Shown here: positions 8,686 through 18,122 of the stretch, in pieces
Numbering within the stretch: the stretch's first letter is position 1
Layout of the letters: every line of letters begins with the position of its first letter
Origin: Gammaproteobacteria bacterium
Lineage (GTDB): Bacteria; Pseudomonadota; Gammaproteobacteria; Nevskiales; Nevskiaceae
Reading direction: 5' to 3'
Assembly: GCA_022599775.1 (NCBI GenBank)
Contig: JAHZLQ010000008.1
Location: 1 to 64,000 of the forward strand
Length of the DNA stretch: 64,000 nt
Notes under the pieces: model-generated
The model's database searches: none
What the model saw: only the letters and a program-made list of their open reading frames with translations
What the model was told of the DNA's origin: nothing
Made by a program: the position numbers and the translations under genes

Positions 8686-9534
8686 CTAGGTTTCGTTGAC
8701 GATCGGATTGCCCAGTATGCCAATTCCGGAGATTTCCACCTCCACCGTGTCACCCTGCTTCATCCACACCTGCGGACTGCGGAACAGGCCAACACCACCG
8801 GTGGTGCCGGTGACGATCACGTCGCCCGGCTCCAGGACGGTGAAGGTCGAGCAGTAGGCGATCAGCGCCGGCACGTCGAACACCAGATCGGAGATCGGCG
8901 CTTGCTGCATGACCTCGCCGTTCAGGCGTGTTGTCAGCGTCAAGGTCGACGGGTCCGGAATCTCGTCCGTCGTTACCAGCCAGGGGCCGAAACTGCCGGT
9001 ATTCGGGAAGTTCTTGCCCGGCCCGAACTGGGAGGAGTGGCGCTGGAAATCACGAATGCTGCCATCGTTGTAACAGGCGTAGCCGGCCACGTGGCTGAAG
9101 GCCTCTTCCCGCGAAATGCGACGGCCACGGCGGCCGATCACGACCGCCAGCTCGCCTTCGTAGTCGAGTTGCTCGGAATCCAGCGGCCGCACGATCGGCT
9201 GGCCGGCGCCGGTCTGCGAATTGGCGTATCGCATGAACACCACCGGCTTCTCCGGCTTGGGCCGCCCGGTTTCCGCGATATGCGAGGCGTAGTTGATGCC
9301 GATGCAGAAAACCTTGTCGGCGTTCGGCACGACCGGCAGGAAGCTGACGTCCGCCAGCGGATGCACCGGCCCCTCACTGACCAGACTCGCCAGCTTTTCG
9401 ACGCCGACTCCGCTCAGCACCGAGCGCAGGTCCGGGTACTGCGCCAAGGTTTCCCCGTCGGCGACGCGAATCGTGTCCCCTTCGACCACACCATAGGTCG
9501 CCTTGCCTGCCACTTTCACACTTGAAATACGCAT
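8686..9534 (-). CDS. Fumarylacetoacetate hydrolase (FAH) family protein
   Basis: The FAH fold cleaves C-C bonds in, or decarboxylates or hydrates, products of ring cleavage. Visible are the GINYASHIAETG motif, the acidic metal ligands in LDYEGELAVVIG, the FGPGKNFPNTGSFGPW segment and the terminal VIVTGTTGGVG. I prefer the ATG at 9534 (MRISSVKVAG, 282 aa) to an upstream one at 9585, because it matches the family's usual N-terminus and has AAAGGA upstream. The upstream start would overlap the YciI gene. It probably acts after the extradiol dioxygenase; hydrolysis versus decarboxylation cannot be told apart. Confidence 0.9.
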   Translation of the reverse strand: MRISSVKVAGKATYGVVEGDTIRVADGETLAQYPDLRSVLSGVGVEKLASLVSEGPVHPLADVSFLPVVPNADKVFCIGINYASHIAETGRPKPEKPVVFMRYANSQTGAGQPIVRPLDSEQLDYEGELAVVIGRRGRRISREEAFSHVAGYACYNDGSIRDFQRHSSQFGPGKNFPNTGSFGPWLVTTDEIPDPSTLTLTTRLNGEVMQQAPISDLVFDVPALIAYCSTFTVLEPGDVIVTGTTGGVGLFRSPQVWMKQGDTVEVEISGIGILGNPIVNET

Positions 9535-9550
9535 AGATCGTTGGGTCCTT

Positions 9551-9895
9551 TCAGATTCCGCTCTTGGCCGGTTCGGCTTCGTCACCGGCGATGGGCCAGC
9601 CGGTGACGCGCCGACCGTCGAAGAAGGCTATTTTCCAGCGAACGATATCGACCTCCTCGAACAGGCCCGCGATCGTGAACGGATCCTCTTCCACGAACTT
9701 GCGCACCGCTTCGACGGTATCGACATCGATGATGATCAGGCCGCCCAGCATCTCGACCCCGGCATCGTCCTGAAGGCCACCACTTGCGATCAGGCGATGC
9801 TGGTGCTGCTGCAGATAGGCGTAGTGGGCAGCGCGGTGCGCGTCGCGAACCGCCTGATGCCCGGGCTTGTCTCTGGTGTAAATCGCAAATGCCAT
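9551..9895 (-). CDS. YciI-family protein
   Basis: A 114-residue ferredoxin-like-fold protein beginning MAFAIYTRDKPGH, with the conserved Asp-His region (VRDAHRAAHYAYL) and the GGLIIIDVDTVEAV and FVEEDPF motifs. YciI relatives act as small dehalogenase, lactone-isomerase or other accessory enzymes in aromatic catabolism; a muconolactone-isomerase-like role is conceivable. It lies between the RND exporter and FAH genes with short spacing, so it should share their transcript. Function not firmly assigned. Confidence 0.85.
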   Translation of the reverse strand: MAFAIYTRDKPGHQAVRDAHRAAHYAYLQQHQHRLIASGGLQDDAGVEMLGGLIIIDVDTVEAVRKFVEEDPFTIAGLFEEVDIVRWKIAFFDGRRVTGWPIAGDEAEPAKSGI

Positions 9896-9907
9896 AGTCG
9901 TTCTTGC

Positions 9908-12391
9908 TCAGCCTTGAGAATGCGGGATGCAGTGCAGGTCGGCAGCGCCGGCGTGCGATTCACCACGCACCGACTCGTCAGACGCCGGCGTGCCCTGAAT
10001 GCCCGGCGCGTCGGCGCTGGTTCTTAGCAGGAAATGCGACAGGGCCGGAATCAGCACCAGCGCACCCACCATGTTCCACAGGAACATGAAGGTGAGCAGG
10101 ATGCCCATGTCGGCCTGGAACTTGATCGGCGACCAGGCCCAGGTGACGACGGCCGCGGCCATGGTCAGTCCCACCAGCGCCACGATGCGGCCCGTGAAGT
10201 CCAGCGATCGCATGTAGGCCGACGCCAGCGTGGCGCCGCGACGCTGTTCGGCGATTTGCACGCTCAGCAAATACAGCGCGTAGTCGACGCCGACACCGAC
10301 ACCCACGGCAATCACCGGCAAGGTGGCAACCTTGATGCCGATCCCCAGCACGACCATCAGCGCCTCGCAAAGCAGGGAGGTGATGATCAGCGGGATCAAA
10401 GCGACCAGCACCGCGCGCCAGCTGCGGAACGTAATGAAGCACAGCAGCACGACGGCGCCGTACAGCACGAAATGCATAGTCCAGAAGCTACGCTTGACCA
10501 CGATGTTGGTCGTCGCCTCGATTCCGGCGCTGCCGGCCGCGAGCATGAACTCCCGACCCTCGACGTTGTGCTCGGCAGCGAAGGTCTCAGCCGCATCGAC
10601 GACACGACTCAAGGTATCGGCCTTGTGATTCGCCAGATAGGCGATCACCGGCGTGATCGCGCAGGTACGATCGACCAGATCGGGACGGTCACGGCGGAAG
10701 TTCGCGACCGCCTGGCTGAGACTGCTGCGATTGCGCGGTATCGTCATCCACTTGGGATTGCCTTCGAACATGCCGAAAGTGCCGACCCGGGCACCATCGG
10801 CGGTCGAAAACGTGGTCAACACGCCGGGAACCTGGCGCAGGACCGCCGACAGCCGATCGGCTTCGACCAGTGTCTGGTACTTCTCGCAATCGCCGGGCGG
10901 CGTCTTCAACATCACGATGAACTGATCGCTGGACAGCGTGTAGTTCGCGTTGATGAATGCCGCGTCGCGGTTGTAGCGAGAATCCGGGCGCAGTTCCGGC
11001 GCGCCGGCATCGAGATCGCCCACCTGAATGTCCTCTCCCACATACAGCGCACCCGCCGTCAGCACGGCGGCGACCACCACTGCGGCGGTCGCTCGGGGAC
11101 GTTCGGTGAGGCTGGCCAGCGCTTCCCAGAAGCGGCGGCCCGCATTGCGCGTGTCGCTGTCCTTGTGCACGGACCGCTGCGCCGCACTGGGGCTGACGCC
11201 GATGTACGACAGCAGCACCGGAATCAGGACCAGTTTGGTGAAGATCAGAACGGTGACGCCAATGCTGGTGATCAGGGCCATGTCGCGGATCACCGGAATG
11301 TCGATGATCATCAGCACCGCGAAACCGAAGATATTGGCGAGCAAGGCCGTGAGGCCCGCCAGGAACAGGCGGCGGAAGGTGTAGCGCGCGGCGACGTAGC
11401 GGTGCGTCCCGCGACCGACATCCTGCATGATGCCGTTCATCTTCTGGGCGCCGTGCGAAAGGCCGATCGCAAACACCAGGAACGGCACCAGAATCGAATA
11501 CGGATCCAGCGAGTATCCGAGCAGTTGCATCAGGCCGAGCAGCCAGACCACGCCGAGCATCGCGCTGAACACCAGTAGCAAGGTGCTGCGGACACAGCGG
11601 GTATAGAAGAACACTAGCGCCGCGGCAATCAGCACCGAGATCGCAAAATACTCCATCACCTGCGTCAGACCGTCGATCAGGTCACCGACGATCTTGGCGA
11701 AACCGACGATGTGAATCTTGACCTCGTCGGTCTCCAGCGAGCGGACCTGGGTCTCAAGTGCCTCCGAAAATGCGCGGTAGTCCAGCGGCTTGTCGGTGGC
11801 CGGATCGCGGTCCAGCAGTGGGACCACGATCAGCGAGGACTTCTGGTCGGTGGAGATGTAGCTGCCGCTGATATTGGCGCGACCGATATTGGCGCGCAGC
11901 TGGTCCATCGCCTCGGGCGAACCATCCCAGCGGTCCGGCATGACCGGACCACCGCGATATCCTTCCTCGGTGACTTCGGTCCAGCGAAGACTGCTGGTCC
12001 ACAGCCCCCGCATCCAGTTGCGGTCGACGCCCGGCAGAAGATACAGAACGTCATTGATCTTCTGCAGTTGCAGCAGATAGTCCTTGTCGAAAATATCTCC
12101 GTCGACCGATTCGACCGCGACGCGGATCGCATTGCCGGCGCTGGGCAGCGCCTGCTTGTTCTCCAGGAAATTCTGAATGTACGGGTGCGACTGCGGGATC
12201 ATCTTCTCGAAGCTCGTATTGACCTCGAGCCTCGACGCATGCCATCCGAGAAACACCGACATCACCAGACTGATCGCAATCATCATGAGGCGATGATTGA
12301 AGATCAGCCGTTCGAGCCAACTACCGCTGTCGGCATCGAAATCCTTGGGGTCGCGAATGACCGGAACTGTCTCTTGCCTGCTGATATCCAT
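9908..12391 (-). CDS. RND-superfamily exporter (MMPL/SSD type)
   Basis: A large inner-membrane protein (about 827 aa) with the two-repeat RND layout: one N-terminal membrane segment, a periplasmic loop (about 65-235), a five-to-six-helix sterol-sensing-like bundle, a second periplasmic loop (about 440-640) and a second helix bundle. The helix 4 pattern (VGVGVGVDYALYL) is typical. It belongs with MmpL/HpnN-like lipid or hydrophobic-compound exporters rather than AcrB drug pumps. ATG at 12391 is preceded in frame by GTG at 12394. It follows the Ycf48-like gene and precedes YciI. The four-gene group DUF1302, DUF1329, Ycf48-like and RND is a recurring neighbourhood in hydrocarbon and steroid degraders. 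Confidence 0.88.
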   Translation of the reverse strand: MDISRQETVPVIRDPKDFDADSGSWLERLIFNHRLMMIAISLVMSVFLGWHASRLEVNTSFEKMIPQSHPYIQNFLENKQALPSAGNAIRVAVESVDGDIFDKDYLLQLQKINDVLYLLPGVDRNWMRGLWTSSLRWTEVTEEGYRGGPVMPDRWDGSPEAMDQLRANIGRANISGSYISTDQKSSLIVVPLLDRDPATDKPLDYRAFSEALETQVRSLETDEVKIHIVGFAKIVGDLIDGLTQVMEYFAISVLIAAALVFFYTRCVRSTLLLVFSAMLGVVWLLGLMQLLGYSLDPYSILVPFLVFAIGLSHGAQKMNGIMQDVGRGTHRYVAARYTFRRLFLAGLTALLANIFGFAVLMIIDIPVIRDMALITSIGVTVLIFTKLVLIPVLLSYIGVSPSAAQRSVHKDSDTRNAGRRFWEALASLTERPRATAAVVVAAVLTAGALYVGEDIQVGDLDAGAPELRPDSRYNRDAAFINANYTLSSDQFIVMLKTPPGDCEKYQTLVEADRLSAVLRQVPGVLTTFSTADGARVGTFGMFEGNPKWMTIPRNRSSLSQAVANFRRDRPDLVDRTCAITPVIAYLANHKADTLSRVVDAAETFAAEHNVEGREFMLAAGSAGIEATTNIVVKRSFWTMHFVLYGAVVLLCFITFRSWRAVLVALIPLIITSLLCEALMVVLGIGIKVATLPVIAVGVGVGVDYALYLLSVQIAEQRRGATLASAYMRSLDFTGRIVALVGLTMAAAVVTWAWSPIKFQADMGILLTFMFLWNMVGALVLIPALSHFLLRTSADAPGIQGTPASDESVRGESHAGAADLHCIPHSQG

Positions 12392-12433
12392 CACTTGCTC
12401 GCTAAGTAATCCCTGAACGATGCAGGCCGGTCG

Positions 12434-13492
12434 CTACTGAAGGCTGATCCGCTGCACACCGCGCATGCCCACCACGGTAACCACATCGTCGGCTTCCGCC
12501 AGACCCGTCAGCATCATCGACCGAGCGACCGGAACCGGCTCGAAAGTGTTGCCGCCATCGCCGCTGTAGACCAACTGCCCATTGCGCGTCACCAGCAACA
12601 GCCGTCCGTCCGCATACAGGCTGGCGGACACGGAACCGCCGGGGCTCAGCGGCAAGGCTTCCCAGCTCTCGCCGGCATCGGTCGAACGATAGGCCGCACC
12701 GCGCAGACCGAACGCGATCACCGTGTCGTCGCCACCGGCCAGACTGAAGAAGCTGCCGACATAGCCGGTGTCCTTCTGCACGAAGCGCTGCTGCTGTGGA
12801 TCGAGCTTGAACACCATGCCCTGCTCGGACGCGATGTACAGATCACCGCCGATCCTGCGAATCGCGTTGTAGTGATACAGCTGATCGGCGTCGACCTTCT
12901 CGATCCAGGACTCCCAGGTCTTTCCGCCGTCGTGGGTTGCGAACAGACTGCCGAAAGAACCGGCGACAAACCCGTTTTTCGCATCATCGAACCAGACATC
13001 AAGCAGCGCTTGCTCCGGACCGTTGGCGTAGTTCAGAGCGATCTCCGGCAGCATACGTTCGCCGACGGGATCATCCTGCGCCGCCAACTTCTCGAAGTGT
13101 TCAGTGAGCATCGCTTCGGCCATCAGGCCGTCGAACTGCTTGACCCAGCTATCGCCTCCATCCGAGGTATGCAGCACAACGCCGTCGTGGCCCACCGCCC
13201 AGCCCTGCGAGTCGGTGGCGAAATACGCCGCGGTCAGGTCGCTGCTGACGGGCGGAACGACCTGCCTCCAGGATTTTCCGTCGTCATCCGAAACGATGAT
13301 CAGGCCACTGGCACCGACGGCGACCAGTCGCTGACCGGCGATCGCAATACCCGAAAGCTGACTACGGGTCGCCAGCGAATTGATCGGTGCCGGGACTTCC
13401 AGAGGATCCTTGAATTTTTCGGCCGCCGCTTCGGCGCCGACTGCAGCAATGACCGCGAGGGTCGCGATCAGCAACGATATTGGGACACGCAC
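12434..13492 (-). CDS. Exported Ycf48-like/BNR-repeat protein
   Basis: A secreted beta-propeller-like protein. The GTG at 13492 is chosen because GGAGG sits seven bases upstream and it gives a compact signal peptide (VRVPISLLIATLAVIAAVGA then AEA). A reading from 13621 adds about 43 unlikely residues. The mature part has repeated Asp-box-like units (DDGKSWRQV, DGGDSWVKQ, DGGKTWESW, DAGESWEAL, DGGNTFEPV), as in the photosystem II assembly factor Ycf48 and sialidase-type propellers. In this non-photosynthetic setting it is probably a periplasmic scaffold or chaperone for the adjacent RND exporter; that role is inference from neighbourhood. Confidence 0.85.
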   Translation of the reverse strand: MRVPISLLIATLAVIAAVGAEAAAEKFKDPLEVPAPINSLATRSQLSGIAIAGQRLVAVGASGLIIVSDDDGKSWRQVVPPVSSDLTAAYFATDSQGWAVGHDGVVLHTSDGGDSWVKQFDGLMAEAMLTEHFEKLAAQDDPVGERMLPEIALNYANGPEQALLDVWFDDAKNGFVAGSFGSLFATHDGGKTWESWIEKVDADQLYHYNAIRRIGGDLYIASEQGMVFKLDPQQQRFVQKDTGYVGSFFSLAGGDDTVIAFGLRGAAYRSTDAGESWEALPLSPGGSVSASLYADGRLLLVTRNGQLVYSGDGGNTFEPVPVARSMMLTGLAEADDVVTVVGMRGVQRISLQ

Positions 13493-13620
13493 CGGTTGCC
13501 TCCATTGGGTCGGCGCCGGCCGCGTCTCACGCCTGGCCGGACCGACAGTCACGCTGAAAAGCCTGAGTCCAACTTGCTCGCGGAGGCTCGGAATACCCGT
13601 GCCTCCACGAGCATGATCCA

Positions 13621-14994
13621 CTATCGGATGCCCGCGCCCGCCAGACCACCCGGCGTATAGGTGTTGGCCGGCCAGGGTTCGTCAAGCTTGATGTAGCCTG
13701 TTCCCTTGGGCCCCGGGAACACCTGTGCGGTGTAGTTTCCAGTGGTCAGATCGTAGAGGTCGTACATGGCGTTGGAGCGCAGCTGCGGCTTGTCGTATTC
13801 CTGATAAACCGGGCTGACGAAGTAGTGATGTGGCTTGTCTTGGTGATCGAAGCTGGTATAGAGCAGGATCGCCCAGCTGTCCTCGTCGAGGTAGAACTTC
13901 TTGCGCTTCTGCACATGACGTTCGCCCTCTTTCAAGGTTCCCTCGACCACCCATACGCGGTGCAATTCCCAACGATGGCCTTCCGGCGCCACGTGGTGGG
14001 CCGTCAGCAACTCCTTCTGCGGCTGCAGGAAGCGACGATAGTCGTTGTACGGAACGATCATCTCCTGCCTGCCGAGCAGCTTGAAGTCGTACTTGTCCAT
14101 GCGACCGTCAAAGCCGTTGATTTCGTCGAACAGCAGCACGCCGGAGAGCGTCGAAACGGTATCGTAGGTGAATTCCGGCGAGGCCCGAACGCGACGCTGA
14201 CCCGGAATGTAGGTCCACGCCTTGGTCTTGCGTTCGTCCGCACGCAGATACTGGAAGATCATGTTCTTGGACCCGGCTTGCGCCGGCGGGCCGGCCTGCG
14301 TGGCGATGTCGCGCCAGTATGTCATGTCGTCGGAATACTCCAGATCATTGTCCCAGAAGCGGCGTTCGTCCTGAACCGTGCTGAAATTGGACAGTGTCAC
14401 GTTGCCGGAATTGTCGACCACGTATTGCGTAAAGCCACCGGCCTCGTAAGGGCCTGCGAAACGCAGCAGGCCGTTCCACATCGCCTCGAAACCGTTCTTC
14501 GGAATCGGGAACGGAAACTGTGCGTGCGCGTCCATGATGCCGGGAGCGTCACCGACGAGCTTCGGTTTCATGACGCGCTCAATCGTGTTCTTGTAAACGT
14601 AATCCGGGAAGCAAGCAGTACGATGGGTTGGAAACACATCGACCCGGAATGTGTCCGGATAGCGCTCCAGCATGACCTTGGTACCCTCGGCCAACTTGTC
14701 CGCATACTCCGACATGTTCTTCGAATTGATCGAGTAGAGCGGCTTTTCGTCGGCGAACGGGTCGACATACGGCCACCCACCCTTGGAACTCTTGGGCTGG
14801 TAGCCGGCAACCGGCGTGCAAAGGCCACCGTCGTACGCCGGAATGCTTCCGTCCGCATTGCCAGCCTTGATGGCGCCCACCGCGGTCAGACTCTTGCCGA
14901 GTTCCGCGGCTTCTTCGGCAGTCGGTGCCGCGTAGGCAGCGCCTATCGACAGTGTCATCAGCGACGCCGCCGCCATTTTCTTTAGTTGCATCAT
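13621..14994 (-). CDS. DUF1329 exported protein
   Basis: A 457-residue exported protein with signal peptide MMQLKKMAAASLMTLSIGAA ending at YA-AP. It shows DUF1329 hallmarks: DGSIPAYDGG, SAAEYAD-like NMSEYADKL, a FPIP region, YIPGQRRVR and DRMDKYDFKL-like stretches, and the late WEGTLK-type sequence VVEGTLKEGERH. The family has an LolA/LolB-like lipoprotein-carrier fold, suggesting binding of a hydrophobic ligand in the periplasm. GAGGAG lies six bases before the chosen ATG; a longer reading to 15321 runs into the DUF1302 gene and is rejected. It is co-directional with the DUF1302 barrel 44 bases upstream. Confidence 0.9.
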   Translation of the reverse strand: MMQLKKMAAASLMTLSIGAAYAAPTAEEAAELGKSLTAVGAIKAGNADGSIPAYDGGLCTPVAGYQPKSSKGGWPYVDPFADEKPLYSINSKNMSEYADKLAEGTKVMLERYPDTFRVDVFPTHRTACFPDYVYKNTIERVMKPKLVGDAPGIMDAHAQFPFPIPKNGFEAMWNGLLRFAGPYEAGGFTQYVVDNSGNVTLSNFSTVQDERRFWDNDLEYSDDMTYWRDIATQAGPPAQAGSKNMIFQYLRADERKTKAWTYIPGQRRVRASPEFTYDTVSTLSGVLLFDEINGFDGRMDKYDFKLLGRQEMIVPYNDYRRFLQPQKELLTAHHVAPEGHRWELHRVWVVEGTLKEGERHVQKRKKFYLDEDSWAILLYTSFDHQDKPHHYFVSPVYQEYDKPQLRSNAMYDLYDLTTGNYTAQVFPGPKGTGYIKLDEPWPANTYTPGGLAGAGIR

Positions 14995-15038
14995 TCGATT
15001 CTCCTCAAACAGAATTATTTGAGACCAAGCATCGGTCA

Positions 15039-16751
15039 CTAGAACGTGGTCTGGAACGCCAGCGAGACCCAGCCGTGGTTGTTCTGGACGGCACCGCCAC
15101 TGGCGGTCGAAACCACGCCATTGACCGCGGTGTAGTCGGCATGCTGATCGTTGTACTTCAGCGATACGACGTAGCGCGCACGGAAGGTGCCCTCGAGGCC
15201 AACGGACCAGTTGTAGACACCTTCGTTGCCGCCACCCAGTGTCGCGCCATTTCCATAGATTCCATAAGCGAATGAGGTGGGCGCCGCCAGGTTGCCGCCG
15301 AACGGCAACACCTGTGACCACTCGGGGCGGAAGCCGACCTGGGCCAGCACCACATCATCGGTCGTGCAGCCATCGCTCTTGTCCTGACCCTCAGGACAAC
15401 CAGCGTAGCCTTCGCCCTTGTACAGATCCTCGTTCTTCGTCACATCGAGCAGATGGCTATAGACGAGTTCGCCCTGCAGCGTGCCACCGACCCACAGCGG
15501 CGTCTTCGGCATCAGGTAGATGCCATTGACCAGGAAGTGCAGGCTGTCGCCGCGCGCACCCTCAACACCCTCGAAGTCTCCGGCCGCAGCGAAAGACGAG
15601 GCTGATGCCAGCGCCGTGTCATGACGATAGCTCAGCTCGGACCCCAGGCTGACGCCGGCAACGTCTTTGTTCAGGCTCAAACCGACCAGACGCGTATCTT
15701 TGGCGTAAGCGAGATGATAGTCCGTGGGTGAAAATGAGGTCGAATCAATCCCCAACACTGGCCCCCAGGCCTGCACTTCGTCGAACTGGCGGAAGTAGAG
15801 CCCGGCGGTACCGTTGAGCCAGAATGGACTCCATCGCAGTGCTATGCCGTAGTTATTGCCCGCGCCGTGCGTCGGTTCGACAGCATTGGTCTGGTATGCG
15901 AACAGGGGGGTTCCTTCGTTGTAGCCCAGGAACAATCGTTCCGCCCCTTCCCACAGCACGTCCGTCGCGCCGAAGTAAGTGCCGCCCTGGGGCAGGCGAT
16001 TGGGCTCCCATTCCAGGAAGTACTGCGCGGCGATCACCAGCTCCGGCGTCGGCTGCACCAGCATCGAAATCTGATTGACCGGCCGGAACACTTCCTTTGC
16101 GGTAATGCCAGGGCTGGACGCCGCCTTGAGACCGTCTAGCGGCGCCTGCGAGTAGGCGATGTTATGAAATGTGGTGAACAGCGAATCGCCCCAGAACACC
16201 GTGTGCTGGCCCGCCTTCACTGACACGCTGGTGCTGCCGACGTCGAATCCTGTGAACAGGAACGCATCCAGGAGTTCGCCGGAAAGCCCTTCGTGATAGC
16301 GCTTGGTATACGCCGAATACTCGTCGTCCACATAGCTGCCCGTACCTTCGAGCGCCGGGCTCACGCGCGGACGCTTGTCGTCGTACGCCTGGTCGTACCA
16401 AGCTGAGGCGCTGACGCGGAAACCGTGCCGCGCTTTGTAGACAAGGTCGAACTCCGATATGACGTCGATACGGTTCAGGACCATGTCGCCCTTGTCGAAC
16501 GTCGTCTCGGTTTCGTCGTAGGTCGCGCTATTCGCGAAGTCGTCGTTGATTCCTTCGACACGCCAACCGGCGTTGTAGCGCAGCGTGTTGTCCCAACGAA
16601 TACTGACGTCCTCATGACCGCTTTCGATGCCCATCGCGTGGGCGGACGAACACATTGCCGCGACGATCAATGCCGCCGCAGAAATCGCGAACGGCTTTCC
16701 ACCCGCGCCCTGGCTGCGAACCGCAGCACCATCAATTCTGCCAGCTCTCAT
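15039..16751 (-). CDS. DUF1302 outer-membrane beta-barrel protein
   Basis: A 570-residue protein with an N-terminal export signal (hydrophobic stretch near 21-36 ending SSAHA). A long series of alternating amphipathic strands follows, ending in the outer-membrane C-terminal signature with a terminal Phe (AFQTTF). DUF1302 conserved pieces are present: the start motif IRWDNTLRYN and the region GQHTVFWGDSLF. AGGAGG lies just before the ATG. It heads the DUF1302-DUF1329-Ycf48-RND set. Porin-like passage of a hydrophobic compound or lipid is likely, but direction and ligand are not shown. Confidence 0.9.
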   Translation of the reverse strand: MRAGRIDGAAVRSQGAGGKPFAISAAALIVAAMCSSAHAMGIESGHEDVSIRWDNTLRYNAGWRVEGINDDFANSATYDETETTFDKGDMVLNRIDVISEFDLVYKARHGFRVSASAWYDQAYDDKRPRVSPALEGTGSYVDDEYSAYTKRYHEGLSGELLDAFLFTGFDVGSTSVSVKAGQHTVFWGDSLFTTFHNIAYSQAPLDGLKAASSPGITAKEVFRPVNQISMLVQPTPELVIAAQYFLEWEPNRLPQGGTYFGATDVLWEGAERLFLGYNEGTPLFAYQTNAVEPTHGAGNNYGIALRWSPFWLNGTAGLYFRQFDEVQAWGPVLGIDSTSFSPTDYHLAYAKDTRLVGLSLNKDVAGVSLGSELSYRHDTALASASSFAAAGDFEGVEGARGDSLHFLVNGIYLMPKTPLWVGGTLQGELVYSHLLDVTKNEDLYKGEGYAGCPEGQDKSDGCTTDDVVLAQVGFRPEWSQVLPFGGNLAAPTSFAYGIYGNGATLGGGNEGVYNWSVGLEGTFRARYVVSLKYNDQHADYTAVNGVVSTASGGAVQNNHGWVSLAFQTTF

Positions 16752-16910
16752 TTTTCTCCTCCTGCAATTTATGGATACGCTATTTTTGGCGGCTTCTCAT
16801 GCCGTTCCCCCCGGCCGAGATAACTGAGGGTCGCCGCCCCAGATTAGGAACAAAAGAAACCGAACAACCAGTAAGTCACGCCTGCATCGCTAGCGACAGG
16901 CTCGGCGAAC

Positions 16911-17615
16911 TCACGACAAACCGACGACCGGCAGCACTGCGCCATGTATCGCGCTTGCGTCCGACGAAGACAGAAAACCGACCACTCGCGCCAGGGCATC
17001 GGTGGTCACCCAGCGCGCCGGATCGACATCCGGCATTGCGGCTCGGTTGGGCGCGGTATCGATGATGCTCGGCGCCACGGCATTGACGTTAATGCCGAAC
17101 TCACGCAGCTCCATCGACATCGATTCGGTCAATCGCGCCACCGAACTCTTGGACGCCGCATAGGCCCCCATGCCAGCGCCGCCCTTGGCCGCCCCGGCGG
17201 CTGCGATATTGATGATCTTGCCGCGGCCGGCCTGAATCATTCCGGGCACCACGACGCGGCAGGTATTGATCAGCGTGGCGACGTTCAAATCCATCAAATG
17301 ACGCCAGCTCGCATCCGGGGTTTCGTGCACGCCCGGCCCCATCGAGAATCCGCCGGCGATGTTGCAAAGCACATCGACTTCCCCCAGTCGCTGCAACACC
17401 GCGGACAAAACGGCCTCGACCTGCGCGGCGTCGGTCAGATCGGCCGCGACACGCTCATGTTCTTCCGACGCACCCTCGAATGCACGCATCAGCATTTTCT
17501 GGTCCAGGTCGACCAGAATCAGGCGAGCGCCGGCCTGCATGAAGTGCTGAGCCACCGCACGCCCAAGACTGCCGGCCGCGCCGGTAACGACTACCAATGG
17601 TTGCTTGGCTTCCAT
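16911..17615 (-). CDS. Short-chain dehydrogenase/reductase
   Basis: A classical SDR of 234 residues with the cofactor motif TGAAGSLG, an Asp after beta-2 (LVDLD) that favours NAD(H), NIAGG, and the catalytic YAASK. It oxidises or reduces an alcohol/ketone, probably on a pathway intermediate. The ATG at 17615 has no good ribosome site; GGAGG nearby is on the opposite strand. The upstream sequence 17651-17680 is very AT-rich, with the direct repeat TAGTA-TTT-TAGTA, and may be a regulated promoter. Specific substrate unknown. Confidence 0.87.
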   Translation of the reverse strand: MEAKQPLVVVTGAAGSLGRAVAQHFMQAGARLILVDLDQKMLMRAFEGASEEHERVAADLTDAAQVEAVLSAVLQRLGEVDVLCNIAGGFSMGPGVHETPDASWRHLMDLNVATLINTCRVVVPGMIQAGRGKIINIAAAGAAKGGAGMGAYAASKSSVARLTESMSMELREFGINVNAVAPSIIDTAPNRAAMPDVDPARWVTTDALARVVGFLSSSDASAIHGAVLPVVGLS

Positions 17616-17719
17616 CAAAGGGAGGTCTCACGATGAACGGGGAACTCGTACATATATTGTAGTATTTTAGTATTTTTATCAAACACGGACATAGCCATAT
17701 CCTGTGGATCGGGTGGCAA

Positions 17720-17905
17720 CTACGCCGGATCGATTCGGTGTGTGGCCAGCGCGACGCAATCGTCACGCTCGGTGCGGTGGACCTGCTGATGCTTGGATGC
17801 GACCCGGCCAGGGCCGCTCGCGGACAGCACTCCGCCCACGCGGGCGTCCGTAAACGCCAGGTCCGCTACTCGAGATGCCATCTCAACCCGCTTCAGCTCG
17901 GTCAC
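17720..17905 (-). CDS. Possible small protein of unknown function
   Basis: A 61-codon frame beginning with GTG at 17905 and preceded by AGGAGAAGGGGA, a strong ribosome-binding sequence. Most third positions are G or C, which fits translation in this genome. I do not recognise the sequence (TELKRVEMASRVADLAFTDA at the start). It is divergent from the DUF35/acyl-CoA dehydrogenase operon and shares the operator region with it. It could also be the decayed N-terminus of a lost gene. Confidence 0.35.
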   Translation of the reverse strand: MTELKRVEMASRVADLAFTDARVGGVLSASGPGRVASKHQQVHRTERDDCVALATHRIDPA

Positions 17906-17973
17906 TCCCCTTCTCCTCGCTTGCGCGTCATTGGGGATGATTCATTAGGGTCTTATGCGACCCTCGGCACTAA

Positions 17974-17990
17974 GCTAACACAAGGTCAGC
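17974..17990. promoter_or_regulatory. Motif A operator candidate
   Basis: GCTAACACAAGGTCAGC: the arms GCTAAC and GTCAGC are inverted repeats with one mismatch around a five-base centre, the same geometry as the sites at 1832 and 23471. Confidence 0.55.
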
Positions 17991-18105
17991 TTTTAAAAAA
18001 CGTCCACCCGAAAATAATTTTCGCGCCCCGAGCCACCGTGGAACCTCACCATCCGACGCGCCGGGCAACAAATCGGGTCGGGGTGCTTGCATCCACGGCG
18101 CAATA

Positions 18106-18122
18106 ACTTACACAATGTCAGC
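18106..18122. promoter_or_regulatory. Motif A operator candidate
   Basis: ACTTACACAATGTCAGC differs from ACTGAC-N5-GTCAGT at one base in each arm. It lies 120 bases before the DUF35 gene start and shares the centre ACAA with the site at 17974. Confidence 0.5.

Noticed and set aside
17632-17661. Tiny frame after GGAGG next to the SDR start
   Set aside because: Only nine codons, and the GGAGG probably arises by chance.
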